DNA from: Echinostoma caproni | Lineage: Eukaryota; Platyhelminthes; Trematoda; Plagiorchiida; Echinostomatidae | DNA length: 10,784 nucleotides | Assembly: GCA_900618425.1 (NCBI GenBank) | Contig: UZAN01057902.1 | Location: forward strand, 1 to 10,784 | Reading direction: 5' to 3' | Part shown: positions 1-6,992 of the stretch, in pieces | Numbering within the stretch: the first letter of the stretch is position 1 | How the letters are laid out: each line of letters opens with the position of its first letter | The notes under the pieces: generated by a model | The model's database searches: none | What the model was told of the DNA's origin: nothing | Seen by the model: only the letters and a program-made list of their open reading frames with translations | Translations under genes and position numbers: made by a program

Positions 1-430
1 AGTCCTTAAGCGCAATTCAAATTTCGTCCTACGTTATATCTGTTATCGTTCCCATAACATGAACTTTTGTATGACCTTTTCCAATAAGATTCTAAACTAC
101 CCGCCCCCTCTTTTGCATCTTGACTTATCTTTTTGTCACTATCACTCGATCACTCGTTCCGCTTATCGGTGTCTACCTTCTCGAATAAACATTTAAAAAC
201 TCTCCTGTACAGTATCTGGCTCGAATCTTGACCAACAAGGATTAAGTCAATTTTTAATTGAATCCATCAAACTTTGGAGACTTTTTTTACACAGCACTCT
301 GTTGGATTTGTCTATATTCCAATATTTTTTCCGGTGTGACGAACAGTGTATAATTTTTAACTGAAATGAAGGCATATTTTAGCTTGCAAAAGTTATACAA
401 ATACAAGTACAAAAAACTCACTTTAACACA
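1..430. other. Upstream AT-rich intergenic DNA, no gene seen
   Basis: This stretch lies upstream of the predicted promoter at 439. I found no frame of useful length, no tRNA-like boxes and no clear splice-bounded exon. It contains an AATAAA near 184, but with no recognisable gene in front of it this cannot be assigned. It would include any distal regulatory sequence of the 499 gene, but I see no specific site to name. Confidence 0.5.
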
Positions 431-438
431 TCTCTGAA

Positions 439-446
439 TATAAATA
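439..446 (+). promoter_or_regulatory. TATA box (TATAAATA) of the predicted secreted-protein gene
   Basis: TATAAATA matches the TATAWAW core consensus and lies 53 bases upstream of the start codon at 499. A start site 25-30 bases downstream would fall near 465-475, giving a leader of about 30 bases. That start site would lie after the in-frame ATG at 463, which has poor context, and so favours the ATG at 499. AT-rich DNA produces TATA-like words by chance. The support is the coherent spacing of TATA box, start codon, signal peptide and splice donor. Confidence 0.4.
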
Positions 447-498
447 CTTTACTTGATATCTAATGAACCTATTGGTTGGAACGGATTGCACGATCAAA

Positions 499-604
499 AT
501 GCGCAATCTGTCAATGACGTTAAAGTTAATTGTAGAATGTTTGTGCATAAGCTTGTTACTTTACGAAGCATTATGTGGGAGTCAACTCACCGAATCCGAG
601 ATCT
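499..604 (+). CDS. First coding exon of a predicted small secreted or membrane-targeted protein (partial)
   Basis: The ATG at 499 has A at -3 and opens 35 intact codons plus one base. Basic and polar residues (MRNLSMTLK) are followed by a hydrophobic stretch, LKLIVECLCISLLLY, and then EALCGSQLTESEI. This looks like a cleavable signal peptide. Cleavage after C26 would satisfy the small-residue -3/-1 rule (A24, C26), and after S28 is also possible. A glutamate in the hydrophobic core is unusual. The exon ends at a consensus donor, T|GTAAGT (605-610), in phase 1; read without splicing it reaches TAG at 625. An in-frame ATG at 463 would add 12 codons, but its context is poorer and it probably lies before the transcription start. 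No family was recognised. The product would enter the secretory pathway; its function is unknown. A short chance ORF remains possible. Confidence 0.5.
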
Positions 605-610
605 GTAAGT
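605..610 (+). other. Splice donor GTAAGT closing the signal-peptide exon
   Basis: The exon end reads GAGATCT|GTAAGT, which matches the metazoan donor consensus at all six intronic positions. It lies just after the predicted signal-peptide cleavage region. Secreted-protein genes commonly confine the signal peptide to the first exon in this way. Confidence 0.5.
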
Positions 611-1288
611 TGTCAGAGTTTTCTTAGCTTAGAATCGTTACAAGAACCATTGCAACTTATCGCTTGTTCCGTAACGAAGAAATGTATTCAAAAATAATAA
701 CGTTGCAACACAACAGGATACTAGTAACAAACAAAAAACCAGAAAATAACAGAAGCACGAAACAATACCGTAGAACGCGATAATCACGTTGTGCAAATAT
801 AAGAGAGACATGAAAATGCATTGTTGAACAAAACCCTCACTCACCTTTCATTCGTTCTTCATGTTTTACTTAGAAAATAAATGATACCAGAGTCTACTAA
901 ACAGACTTTTGTAAATTCGATAAGTGAAAGATTTATCAGACTGAGAGAAGTTATACCAGAGAAAATGCTCAAGGCGAAATGTTGTTTATTTAACTCCTTA
1001 GAAAATTTGATAGTTTGTTTATAGGGCTGATAAAATATTCTAAGGACTTATTCAGAACATTTGATTAGCAGGTGAACCTTTCAAATTCTTTTAAAATCAT
1101 TCCGTTTTTCTTCACGCTGTTGCAATCTCCCCCCCCCCTCATTTACCTGAATCGAATCAGTGAACCTGCTCCGACTGACTGTATGTGTATTGATAATTCA
1201 GCTTAGTATTCTGTATTGCCCAAAACAGTATACAACTATGCGGTTCAGTCTGCTAAGATCAAAAACATTTTTTTGTTTTATTTTCTAG
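611..1288 (+). other. Predicted intron 1, no other gene supported
   Basis: This is the remainder of the predicted 684-base first intron (605-1288). It ends in a long T-rich tract and TTTTCTAG, a strong acceptor. A homopolymer of ten C at 1129-1138 lies inside it. A minus-strand frame at 638-844 translates as a hydrophobic chain, but it begins at GTG and its composition is what AT-rich DNA gives, so I do not call it a gene. A strong minus-strand donor-like word (AAAG|GTGAGT) occurs near 842 without a convincing exon. Confidence 0.35.
1129..1138 (+). repeat. C10 homopolymer
   Basis: Ten consecutive C residues stand in otherwise AT-rich DNA. This is a slippage-prone tract and a likely place for length error in the assembly. 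Confidence 0.9.
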
Positions 1289-1320
1289 ACGGAAGAGCAC
1301 TACTGCAAGAAGATATCTGG
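1289..1320 (+). CDS. Candidate exon 2 of the secreted-protein gene (32 bases)
   Basis: The exon follows one of the strongest acceptors I noticed, a T-rich tract (1267-1285) ending in CTAG at 1288. Joined in phase 1 to the 499-604 exon, the split codon becomes TAC and the frame reads YGRALLQEDIW with no stop. It can end at 1320 before GTGTAT, in phase 0. If it is not spliced there, the frame continues V-Y-F and stops at TAG, which would make this the terminal coding exon of a protein of about 49 residues. No domain is recognised. The acceptor is good and the donor only fair. Confidence 0.3.
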
Positions 1321-1373
1321 GTGTATTTTTAGCCAATCGCGTGCAGCTTTGATCCACTTTCTTTATCTATTAG

Positions 1374-1406
1374 TTATCCAAAAAGCACGATCTCAAGCAA
1401 CTCAAG
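1374..1406 (+). CDS. Candidate micro-exon 3 (33 bases, phase 0-0)
   Basis: A pyrimidine-rich tract ending in CTATTAG (1373) precedes 33 bases that read LSKKHDLKQLK without a stop in the phase inherited from 1289-1320. A fair donor, AAG|GTGATA, follows. The length is a multiple of three, as in the symmetrical micro-exons known from schistosome micro-exon genes. The intron before it would be only 53 bases, which is short but within the range described for flatworm introns. Short frames flanked by AG and GT are common by chance, so this remains a prediction that depends on exon 2. Confidence 0.22.
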
Positions 1407-2990
1407 GTGATATTGCGTTCAAATGTGTACTGGGTGTATCATATAGTGGACTGCATGTCTACATTCCCGTGAAAGTCTTTTCAAATGTCAAAGGTTATAC
1501 AGTTCCGCACTAACTCTGCTCTCGCACCTTCTTCTGTCTCACAATGTGTCTTACGCAATCCTCCTAGTATTATGTTGAGGTATAATATCAACTGGTTGTG
1601 GTCCCGCCCCCTATCTTTCTTTTTTATTAACACTTACATGAAGCATATCATTTAAACGTCTGTTGCCCGTGGAAATTCCATTTTGAACATTCTCAACCAG
1701 TCTACTCAACCTTTCCCAAAATTTCACATCAACTCCATAATTCGCTCCTTATGTCACAAGCCTAACAGACCACATTTCAGCACAGATGATAAAATATCTT
1801 GTAAACGCTAGGCTACTACCCAATTGTCTTTAATGACTTTATCGGTTTACATCGTTATATAATTATCAGATTGATTGCATCGTAAAAAGCACATACGGAT
1901 GGTTTCTTACCTAGTGTCTTATATTTAACTAATAACGGAGAAAAAGCCGTTTTATGAAAGAGGTCGATTGAAAGAGAGAAAGTATTTTGCTAGACCTCGC
2001 AGATGTGAGGTGATGACTTTCAGCATCAAATATGCACGTTATTGCAGTTTAAATTGACAAATTCGAAAATGAGAAAGATTTTCTGGCACCTAGTTATTGT
2101 TCGCTAACGTCATCTCGTGATTTTCGGCGTAGATAAAAAGTTGCCAATACTCCGTTTAATAATTGAAAATCTATTTAAAAATATTGTTCAAAAGTAGCTA
2201 CAACTAACCCTTCCAAAAACTAGTTGGAACTATTTTAAATTGCTTATAATTTCGTGTGTTCTAACGCCTGGTAGGTGTCTCCTCATTGTTTAGACACGGC
2301 AGGTTGGTATTTACTTGTTCATATCAGGTAGTAAGTTGGTAACACCATTCATCTCCCAAAAGATCAATGTGCAGACTCCTGTGCTTGGAAATTCGCATGG
2401 GCTTATGCCGGGGCGTGTTCAGTTGATTGGGATTTTTACTCAGCTGCAAGTAGGTCATCATTAGCTGCTCATGTTTCTGTTGTGCATAATTACCATTAGA
2501 TTAGATTGCTAGCTATTCTGAGTAGTAAGGTAGAAACAGTTGTGGCTTTCGTTGATCGTAGTAACTCCCACCAAACTCAGATGGTTGTGAGAGCGTTGTT
2601 GGACAACGAAAGTTATCAAACCAATTAGCAACTCAGTTTTAAACTGTTTATGTGCCTTCCCGAACTTCGGAACCACGCAAAACACAATATGTGCAAATAG
2701 TAGTAGTCAGCTCTTGCGGATGAAAATAAGGTGACACTAGAAGAAGGTTCGGCTTTTCTCAAACTGTCAATACCCGATAAATTTTCTCGTTATAACAGTG
2801 CTGGATAGTAATCTGATGAAAATCTGGGAAGTGATTCATCAAAGAAATTTCTTTTGAAATAATTTTCGAAATGTATGGAGAAAAAGCGACATAAGATAAA
2901 AGACTTTTAATTTGATATGAAGCCATTTGAAGCTTGCTGTGGAACAGTATGTGGTTTGATGGGTTTAGGATTTAATCTGTACACCTGCCG
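1407..2990. other. Long stretch with no confident gene
   Basis: The DNA is AT-rich with no long open frame. It holds several tiny splice-flanked in-phase candidates on the plus strand (1568-1579, 1786-1800, 1870-1881), which I treat as a finding and not as annotated exons. A GC-richer part at about 2335-2500 is open for 54 codons on the plus strand (2335-2499) but lacks an in-frame ATG. The text from about 2330 to 2700 has the look of an old dispersed repeat, but I could not identify it. Confidence 0.35.
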
Positions 2991-3004
2991 CTTAGTCTAA
3001 TAAT

Positions 3005-3130
3005 GAATTAATTACCTAATCAACGCTGTAACAGCCTACCCGAAGGTTCGTGGTTCGCTTCCTGACAGCGACATAACAAGTAGGCACTGGTGGCGAGTGC
3101 CAAATGGGACGAAACAGCCGGACATTACTC
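3005..3130 (+). mobile_element. tRNA-derived SINE fragment with hammerhead remnant (Sm-alpha-like)
   Basis: The 5' part resembles the head of a tRNA-derived retroposon. ACCTAATCAACG fits a degraded A box, and GGTTCGCTTCC (3052-3062) fits the RNA polymerase III B box GGTTCGANTCC except at one defined position, preceded by AAGGTTCG. A hammerhead-type core follows at 3087-3115. The order of tRNA-like head then hammerhead is the arrangement described for Sm-alpha elements of Schistosoma. I see no clear tail or target-site duplication, so both ends are approximate. The copy is old: both the A box and the ribozyme core are mutated. Such elements do not code for protein and depend on a partner LINE for mobility. 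Confidence 0.5.
3083..3125 (+). ncRNA. Degenerate hammerhead ribozyme core, probably inactive
   Basis: GTGCCAAATGGGACGAAAC (3097-3115) contains stem II, a short AAAT-containing loop and the invariant GAAAC box. Stem II pairs G-C and T-A, has one G-G mismatch (3099/3108), then pairs C-G and C-G. The other core box, normally CTGATGA, is CTGGTGG at 3087-3093, so both core adenines are replaced by G. Three extra bases separate it from stem II. The family's self-cleavage needs the CUGAUGA and GAAA boxes together, so activity is unlikely. I see no clear stem III with a GTC-type cleavage site downstream. Confidence 0.45.
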
Positions 3131-4285
3131 TTTCTTGTTCATCACAAACATTTCCATTGCATTTAAGAAAGTTCCAGCTTTGAATGAATATTTATAACCG
3201 TTATTTAATGCATCCTCCAGTATGAAATGTAACTTTCCTCGTACAAGACAACCGACTCACTCAGTTTTTTCTCCGGTACTAAAAATGATTTTAGAATATG
3301 TGATTAATTCAGCAATATTAGTATCACGTCACTGATACGGATTGTGATTTTGTCACTAATAATGTTATCCCTATTTTAAGGTCCGTTATCATGGCATAAA
3401 AGATGGGACGATTTATTTGGTATGAACGTACGCTTCTGTGCAGACTACAAAATTCATTAGCACATAGTTTGGCTTTGTATGGAGACCATGATAAATCAAC
3501 CCAGGATTTTGTTTATTGCAAGGCTAGATGGTCATTGTATTAAGCCACTGCAATCGGGTCGCCTCATATTCTATCCATACAATGAATAAATATTGCATCC
3601 ACGTATGTGGCTATTTAGCTGCGGTGCGGATCATTGACACTTTACATTCCTAAAGTTCGTGGTCATAAATTAAAGCAATAGGTTAAAGACTGCATTATTA
3701 CCGAAAACTAAATGAAACATTTTCTGTACGAACCGAAATAATCATCCGAAAAACGGTTCAGCGCAGTCTGAGAAACGTACAAGGTTTGATATTTGGGATA
3801 GCTGATGGAAGAAGGTCACACAGGTTTGCTCATTCAACGGTAATGAATATACGGTTGCGATTTACGATGATATTTGCATGATATATCCACTTTTCCTTGA
3901 ATCGCTTCTGTTTTGAGATTTTGGACATTCTTCTAGGTTAATTTGTTACATTATAGCCAGAGTGAAGAGAAACACTAGACATGGTAGTGATTTCATTTTG
4001 TGTTTTCAATCACACTAAATTATTGGTCGTAATTCACTTAATTCGAAGGACGAAGTTTAAAAGTTGAATATGTCATTGAAAGCTTTTTCTATATCCAAAT
4101 ATGAAATTTAATAAACAGCGCAAAACAGCACAATTTCCACACATTTCTATTTCTGTATTTCGTAATACAAATGGTCCTTATCGGAACACACCTTAAATAC
4201 AAAATACAAATTCAGAACAAAACTATGTAACGTGCACCAAATAAAGAAGGAAAACATGCTAGCAAAGGAAGAGCTCGAGTGACGT
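3131..4285. other. AT-rich stretch with no gene seen
   Basis: No frame of useful length, no tRNA-like boxes and no convincing exon were found here on either strand. An AATAAA at 3585-3590 has no recognisable terminal exon before it. This is consistent with intronic or intergenic DNA. Confidence 0.45.
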
Positions 4286-4289
4286 TAAT

Positions 4290-4311
4290 GTTGTTGTTTT
4301 TGTTGTTGTTT
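4290..4311 (-). repeat. (CAA)n tract, possible 3' tail of a minus-strand retroelement
   Basis: The plus strand reads GTT repeats interrupted by a T run; the minus strand reads AAACAACAACA, then AAAACAACAAC. Many non-LTR retrotransposons end in A-rich short tandem repeats. Here the tract lies immediately 3', in minus-strand terms, of the GC-richer repeat-like block at 4320-4570 and the broken coding remnant at 4765-5212. It is therefore a plausible terminus for that copy. It could equally be an ordinary microsatellite. Confidence 0.4.
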
Positions 4312-4378
4312 ACTATACTTCCTACTTCAACTGGTGTGAAACCACTGACCTGCCAGTACATCTTTTCGGCATGCCCCT

Positions 4379-4402
4379 CAGCGGACCTGTGGTTGTCCGC
4401 TG
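4379..4402. repeat. Perfect 8-bp inverted repeat (CAGCGGAC / GTCCGCTG)
   Basis: CAGCGGAC at 4379-4386 and GTCCGCTG at 4395-4402 are exact reverse complements around an 8-base loop. The stem is GC-rich and would be stable in RNA. Confidence 0.9.
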
Positions 4403-4443
4403 CCTGTTAATAATTGCTCATGGTCGCTTGGAACTGATTATGA

Positions 4444-4465
4444 ACTCACTACTGGACTAGTGAGT
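4444..4465. repeat. Perfect 8-bp inverted repeat (ACTCACTA / TAGTGAGT)
   Basis: ACTCACTA at 4444-4451 and TAGTGAGT at 4458-4465 are exact reverse complements around a 6-base loop, CTGGAC. It is the second such stem-loop within 90 bases. Confidence 0.9.
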
Positions 4466-4764
4466 GATCAAATTCTTGTACACCTGGCAAGTACGCTGCA
4501 TCATAATTTCCCAATCCCATACGGCTCTGGGCTACAGGCTGACTACCGGATAACCCTGGTTCCACGGTGCAAAACAGATTTCAATTAGTAATTTACAAAC
4601 AATGAATAGGTCAGTTTCAGTTTTTACAACCATTAACTATGTACTTTCGTGCGCCGGTTTTGGTTGCCGACTTTTGGTGTCCCATTTGGATAAAAGAGCA
4701 AAATGAAGATTGAGATGTTGAAAGCAAATTCAAGCGGACGATGGAGAATTCATACAGAGTAGCG

Positions 4765-4854
4765 TTAGGAAAATAATGAATGGATGCACGAGCGCCACTG
4801 TTTGCGACACCCAGCCATATCACTCAGTGTCTCTAACCATCGGTGAACATCATT
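4765..4854 (-). pseudogene. Probable C-terminal remnant of a non-LTR retrotransposon reverse transcriptase
   Basis: On the minus strand this frame ends with WLETLSDMAGC, then RKQWRSCIHSLFS and a TAA stop. LINE-encoded reverse transcriptases, for example of the RTE group, often end in an alpha-helical motif of the form A-x-x-R-x-x-WR-x-x-V/I-x-x-L shortly before the stop. The W, R and L positions here fit. The frame is interrupted upstream by TGA at 4855-4857, and the next coding-like stretch (4895-5212) is in another frame, as in an old copy. A GC-richer tail and a (CAA)n tract follow in the right order. The assignment rests on a short motif and no search; a chance resemblance or an unrelated repeat is possible. 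Confidence 0.33.
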
Positions 4855-4894
4855 TCAGGGTCCCAGCCAGAGAGCCTAACGGGGTCTATGTGAC

Positions 4895-5212
4895 CTAGTT
4901 NATACCCTCATGCCAGTGGATAGCAGTATCAACGCTTTGGAATTCGGTATCATCTGGTAGTCCACTCACTATTCGGTAGTGGAAACTGTTCCCATCGAAC
5001 GGGCTTTTGCATGGTCTCAAGTAAAACGAACCTACTTTGGCCTTTGGCAAAGAAGACTCCCGTAAATTATAATTGAGCTTTTGTTGTTGATTCTTCTGGA
5101 CTGCAAATGCATTCATCTTTTGCACTATTGTGCCAGGAATAGATTGAAACACCCGATGTATCCACAGTATGTTTAAATCACTTGAGTAAATATTTTTCAC
5201 TTGTTTCTTCAC
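4895..5212 (-). pseudogene. Unidentified minus-strand open frame, possible upstream part of the same degraded element
   Basis: About 105 codons are open on the minus strand. The 3' half has a protein-like composition, with SFHYRIVSGLPDDTEF and then QSVDTAIHWHEG, while the 5' half is lysine- and glutamine-rich. It stops at TAG, next to the ambiguous base at 4901, so the end is uncertain. Alternatively, an AGG|GTAT-type donor lies just after HEG and this could be an internal exon. It lies directly upstream, in minus-strand order, of the 4765-4854 remnant in another frame. No domain is recognised. Confidence 0.2.
4901..4901. other. Ambiguous base (N)
   Basis: A single N lies inside the last codons of the minus-strand frame, so the stop and any splice donor there cannot be judged with certainty. 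Confidence 1.
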
Positions 5213-5929
5213 ACTATGTAGTTTTCACTCCCATGAAAAGCACCCTCAACGCAGTAATGTGAGTGCAAATACTCTTTTCATTTTTATTTTAATTTCATCT
5301 TGAGCCCAACTTTCCCTACCAATATAGTCCATGAACTATTGGAAGCCGAACCAATTGCTCTGCGTTTTTCGGTCGTTATTTTATTTTTTGGGAGAATCAA
5401 TTGGTTTTGTAGGCGCACCTTGGCTGTTTCTATCCTGATTGCGTCGTATTCATTTTTCGCAATCCCTTGCAACCCCAGTTCCGTTTGATTGACCGCGAAT
5501 ATTTATCCTTTCGCAGATTTTGTTCCATTCGTTAGCTTATAGCTTAGCTCAGAATATAGACCATGTATGTTTAGTTCAGTTCAGTTCACAATGATAGCCG
5601 TGCTCCAGAGCACATGACTCACCTGTGTACGGTTTTCACGAATTTGTCATTCGCCAAACCCACATCTGGTACTACTCGGTTTGGTTAGTCTGGTTTTGCA
5701 AACTTTTCGGCTTAAACCTTACCGAAAGAAGGGCATAGTGTACCATTTCTACTCTTTGATTCGCTCATAGAACCTACTTTATTTTTCAGTTTGAACGTGC
5801 TGTTGTAATATGCAGTCAATCTTTGAATCAGACACGGTATTTTTAGATGCGTGAGGATGAGAAAAAATCAAAGGGGTAGTCTTTTATTTTTATCGTACAC
5901 GGTATTTACTTGAGCGATCGTATTTTACC
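5213..5929. other. No gene seen; short direct repeat inside
   Basis: Overlapping frames on both strands at about 5284-5488 are short, lack good ATG starts and have no recognisable motif. A small tandem repeat of TTCAG units lies at about 5573-5587. I see no tRNA-like or retroelement signature. Confidence 0.4.
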
Positions 5930-6456
5930 GCATGCATAATGCTGTAACAGCTGCTGTGAACATAATAAAATCTTGGATTCCGAGTCGTGGAGATGACAAA
6001 ACTTTGGTAAATGCACAAGTCGGTATACCCCCCTCCCTATGTTGGGTAGGTAGCCTGAGGCCATCTGGGTACACATCCATCTACACGCACAGTCTCTCCT
6101 GGTTCCATTCATGTGCATATGCATCCACTTCCTGATCACAGTACTAAAGATGATCAGATGGTTTATTCATAAGGGCGTTACAACCTCTGTGAAATTGAAA
6201 TTCATCGCAGACATATCACCTTACCTTGTGACGTTTCCAAAACATTCACCCAATACATCTACCACAAGCTAAGTAACCCCTTCTCGAGCAGCGTGATTCA
6301 CATGGTTTTCGGATCTTGGTTGCCCATGCCCATCTCCCATGAATCATGTTGCTTGTGGTCGTCTCATCTTGTCTGTTTTGCACCATAAGACTAGTCAACC
6401 TCTGTTGTGACCAGTGGTGACAGTCCAAATTCGAGTAACTGTTGTTGTTGTTGTTT
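5930..6456 (+). repeat. GC-richer block ending in (GTT)n, possible dispersed repeat
   Basis: From 5930 the DNA becomes less AT-rich, with runs such as CCCCCCTCCC (about 6029), and ends at the (GTT)5 tract at 6441-6455. Frames are open for 67 to 77 codons on both strands (5906-6139 minus, 5932-6135 plus, 6246-6461 minus), but none has a known motif. A retroposon body with a short tandem-repeat tail would look like this. The element could alternatively lie on the other side of the tract, on the minus strand. Confidence 0.25.
6441..6455 (-). repeat. (GTT)5 / (CAA)n microsatellite
   Basis: Five perfect GTT units are followed by T. On the minus strand this reads TAAACAACAACAACAACAAC, sharing TAAACAACAACA with the tract at 4290-4311. 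Confidence 0.85.
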
Positions 6457-6826
6457 AGCACTCATCTCCCGAAATCCTCCAACAATCATTGTCCATTCCC
6501 TCTGCTAATCTCTCTTTTACTGCCTGAAGTCGTGTGTCTCGCTTACGTGCTCGGAACGGAATGGGTACACAATTGGAGCTATCCTTTTTTGATTTGCTTA
6601 GTATTTGCTCCTTCAGCGTATAGTAGACTACCCAATTCTTATTAATGGGAATTGGACTTGAGGTTCCTATTTGTGCCTTATTCAACCAGCGGATGACCAC
6701 CGGTAAAACTGAGCTTAACCTTAAGCAATGGGCATGCACTGCGATAATTCGATTGGAATAAACGCTTAGTGGAAAAACAGCTGATTCATTGATCGGACTA
6801 ATGATTAAACGAACATTGGTTGGCAT
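6455..6826 (-). CDS. Unidentified 123-codon minus-strand frame ending on a (CAA)n tract
   Basis: This is the longest ATG-initiated frame in the window. Its N-terminal part is hydrophobic and mixed (LRLSSVLPVVIRWLNK). The C-terminal third is strongly charged and helix-like (RARKRDTRLQAVKERLAEGM, then DNDCWRISGDEC). The TAA stop runs straight into ACAACAACAAC, so the end of the frame and the repeat tail coincide, as at some retroelement 3' termini. A plus-strand frame overlaps it at 6442-6645 but starts at TTG. No conserved domain is seen. It may be the end of a degraded retroelement, a terminal exon or chance. Confidence 0.22.
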   Translation of the reverse strand: MPTNVRLIISPINESAVFPLSVYSNRIIAVHAHCLRLSSVLPVVIRWLNKAQIGTSSPIPINKNWVVYYTLKEQILSKSKKDSSNCVPIPFRARKRDTRLQAVKERLAEGMDNDCWRISGDEC

Positions 6827-6992
6827 AAGTCCAGAACTTCAGGCAATGCATATTGTCCGGTTCATAAAGGAATCGGTCTCATTAGATCCGGTGGTACGTT
6901 TGACTCACTATCTAGCTCTGGATTCTACTGTTCCAATGAATCTTTCAAATGCAGCTGAATATTATTGTACAACAATGAACGTTTGTACATAG
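6789..6992 (+). CDS. Unidentified 67-codon plus-strand frame
   Basis: An ATG at 6789 opens a frame ending at TAG. Its mixed composition resembles a protein (QAMHIVRFIKESVSLDPVVR, then LTHYLALDSTVPMNLS), with a tyrosine-cysteine end (AAEYYCTTMNVCT). An AG at 6840 after CTTC could serve as an acceptor for a shorter terminal exon, but no AATAAA follows closely. It overlaps the start of the minus-strand frame ending at 6826, so both are unlikely to be real. I see no known motif. Confidence 0.15.
   Translation: MIGLMIKRTLVGISPELQAMHIVRFIKESVSLDPVVRLTHYLALDSTVPMNLSNAAEYYCTTMNVCT

Larger units (their letters stand above)
4320..4570 (-). repeat. GC-richer, hairpin-rich block, probable dispersed repeat or retroelement 3' region
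   Basis: Base composition is richer in GC than the surrounding DNA, and the block contains two perfect 8-base-pair stem-loops (4379-4402 and 4444-4465). On the minus strand it lies between a degraded coding remnant and a (CAA)n tract, where the 3' untranslated region of a retroelement would be. All minus-strand frames contain stops. I do not recognise the family. Confidence 0.35.

Noticed and set aside
638..844. Hydrophobic 68-codon minus-strand frame resembling a membrane segment
   Set aside because: It starts at GTG, lies in the predicted intron, and AT-rich DNA naturally yields F/L/V/C-rich translations in one frame.
2335..2499. Cysteine- and tryptophan-containing plus-strand frame of 54 codons (CADSCAWKFAWAYAGACS)
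   Set aside because: There is no in-frame ATG. The acceptor TTCATATCAG at 2327 is followed by an in-frame TAA, and only a weak donor (CAA|GTAGGT) is present. The block looks more like an old repeat.
5300..5488. Overlapping 62-codon frames on both strands
   Set aside because: The plus frame starts at TTG, neither shows a motif, and each is a shadow of the other.
5932..6135. 67-codon plus-strand ATG frame with protein-like composition
   Set aside because: It is overlapped by a 77-codon minus-strand frame. The GC-richer block looks repetitive and no splice or start context supports a gene.
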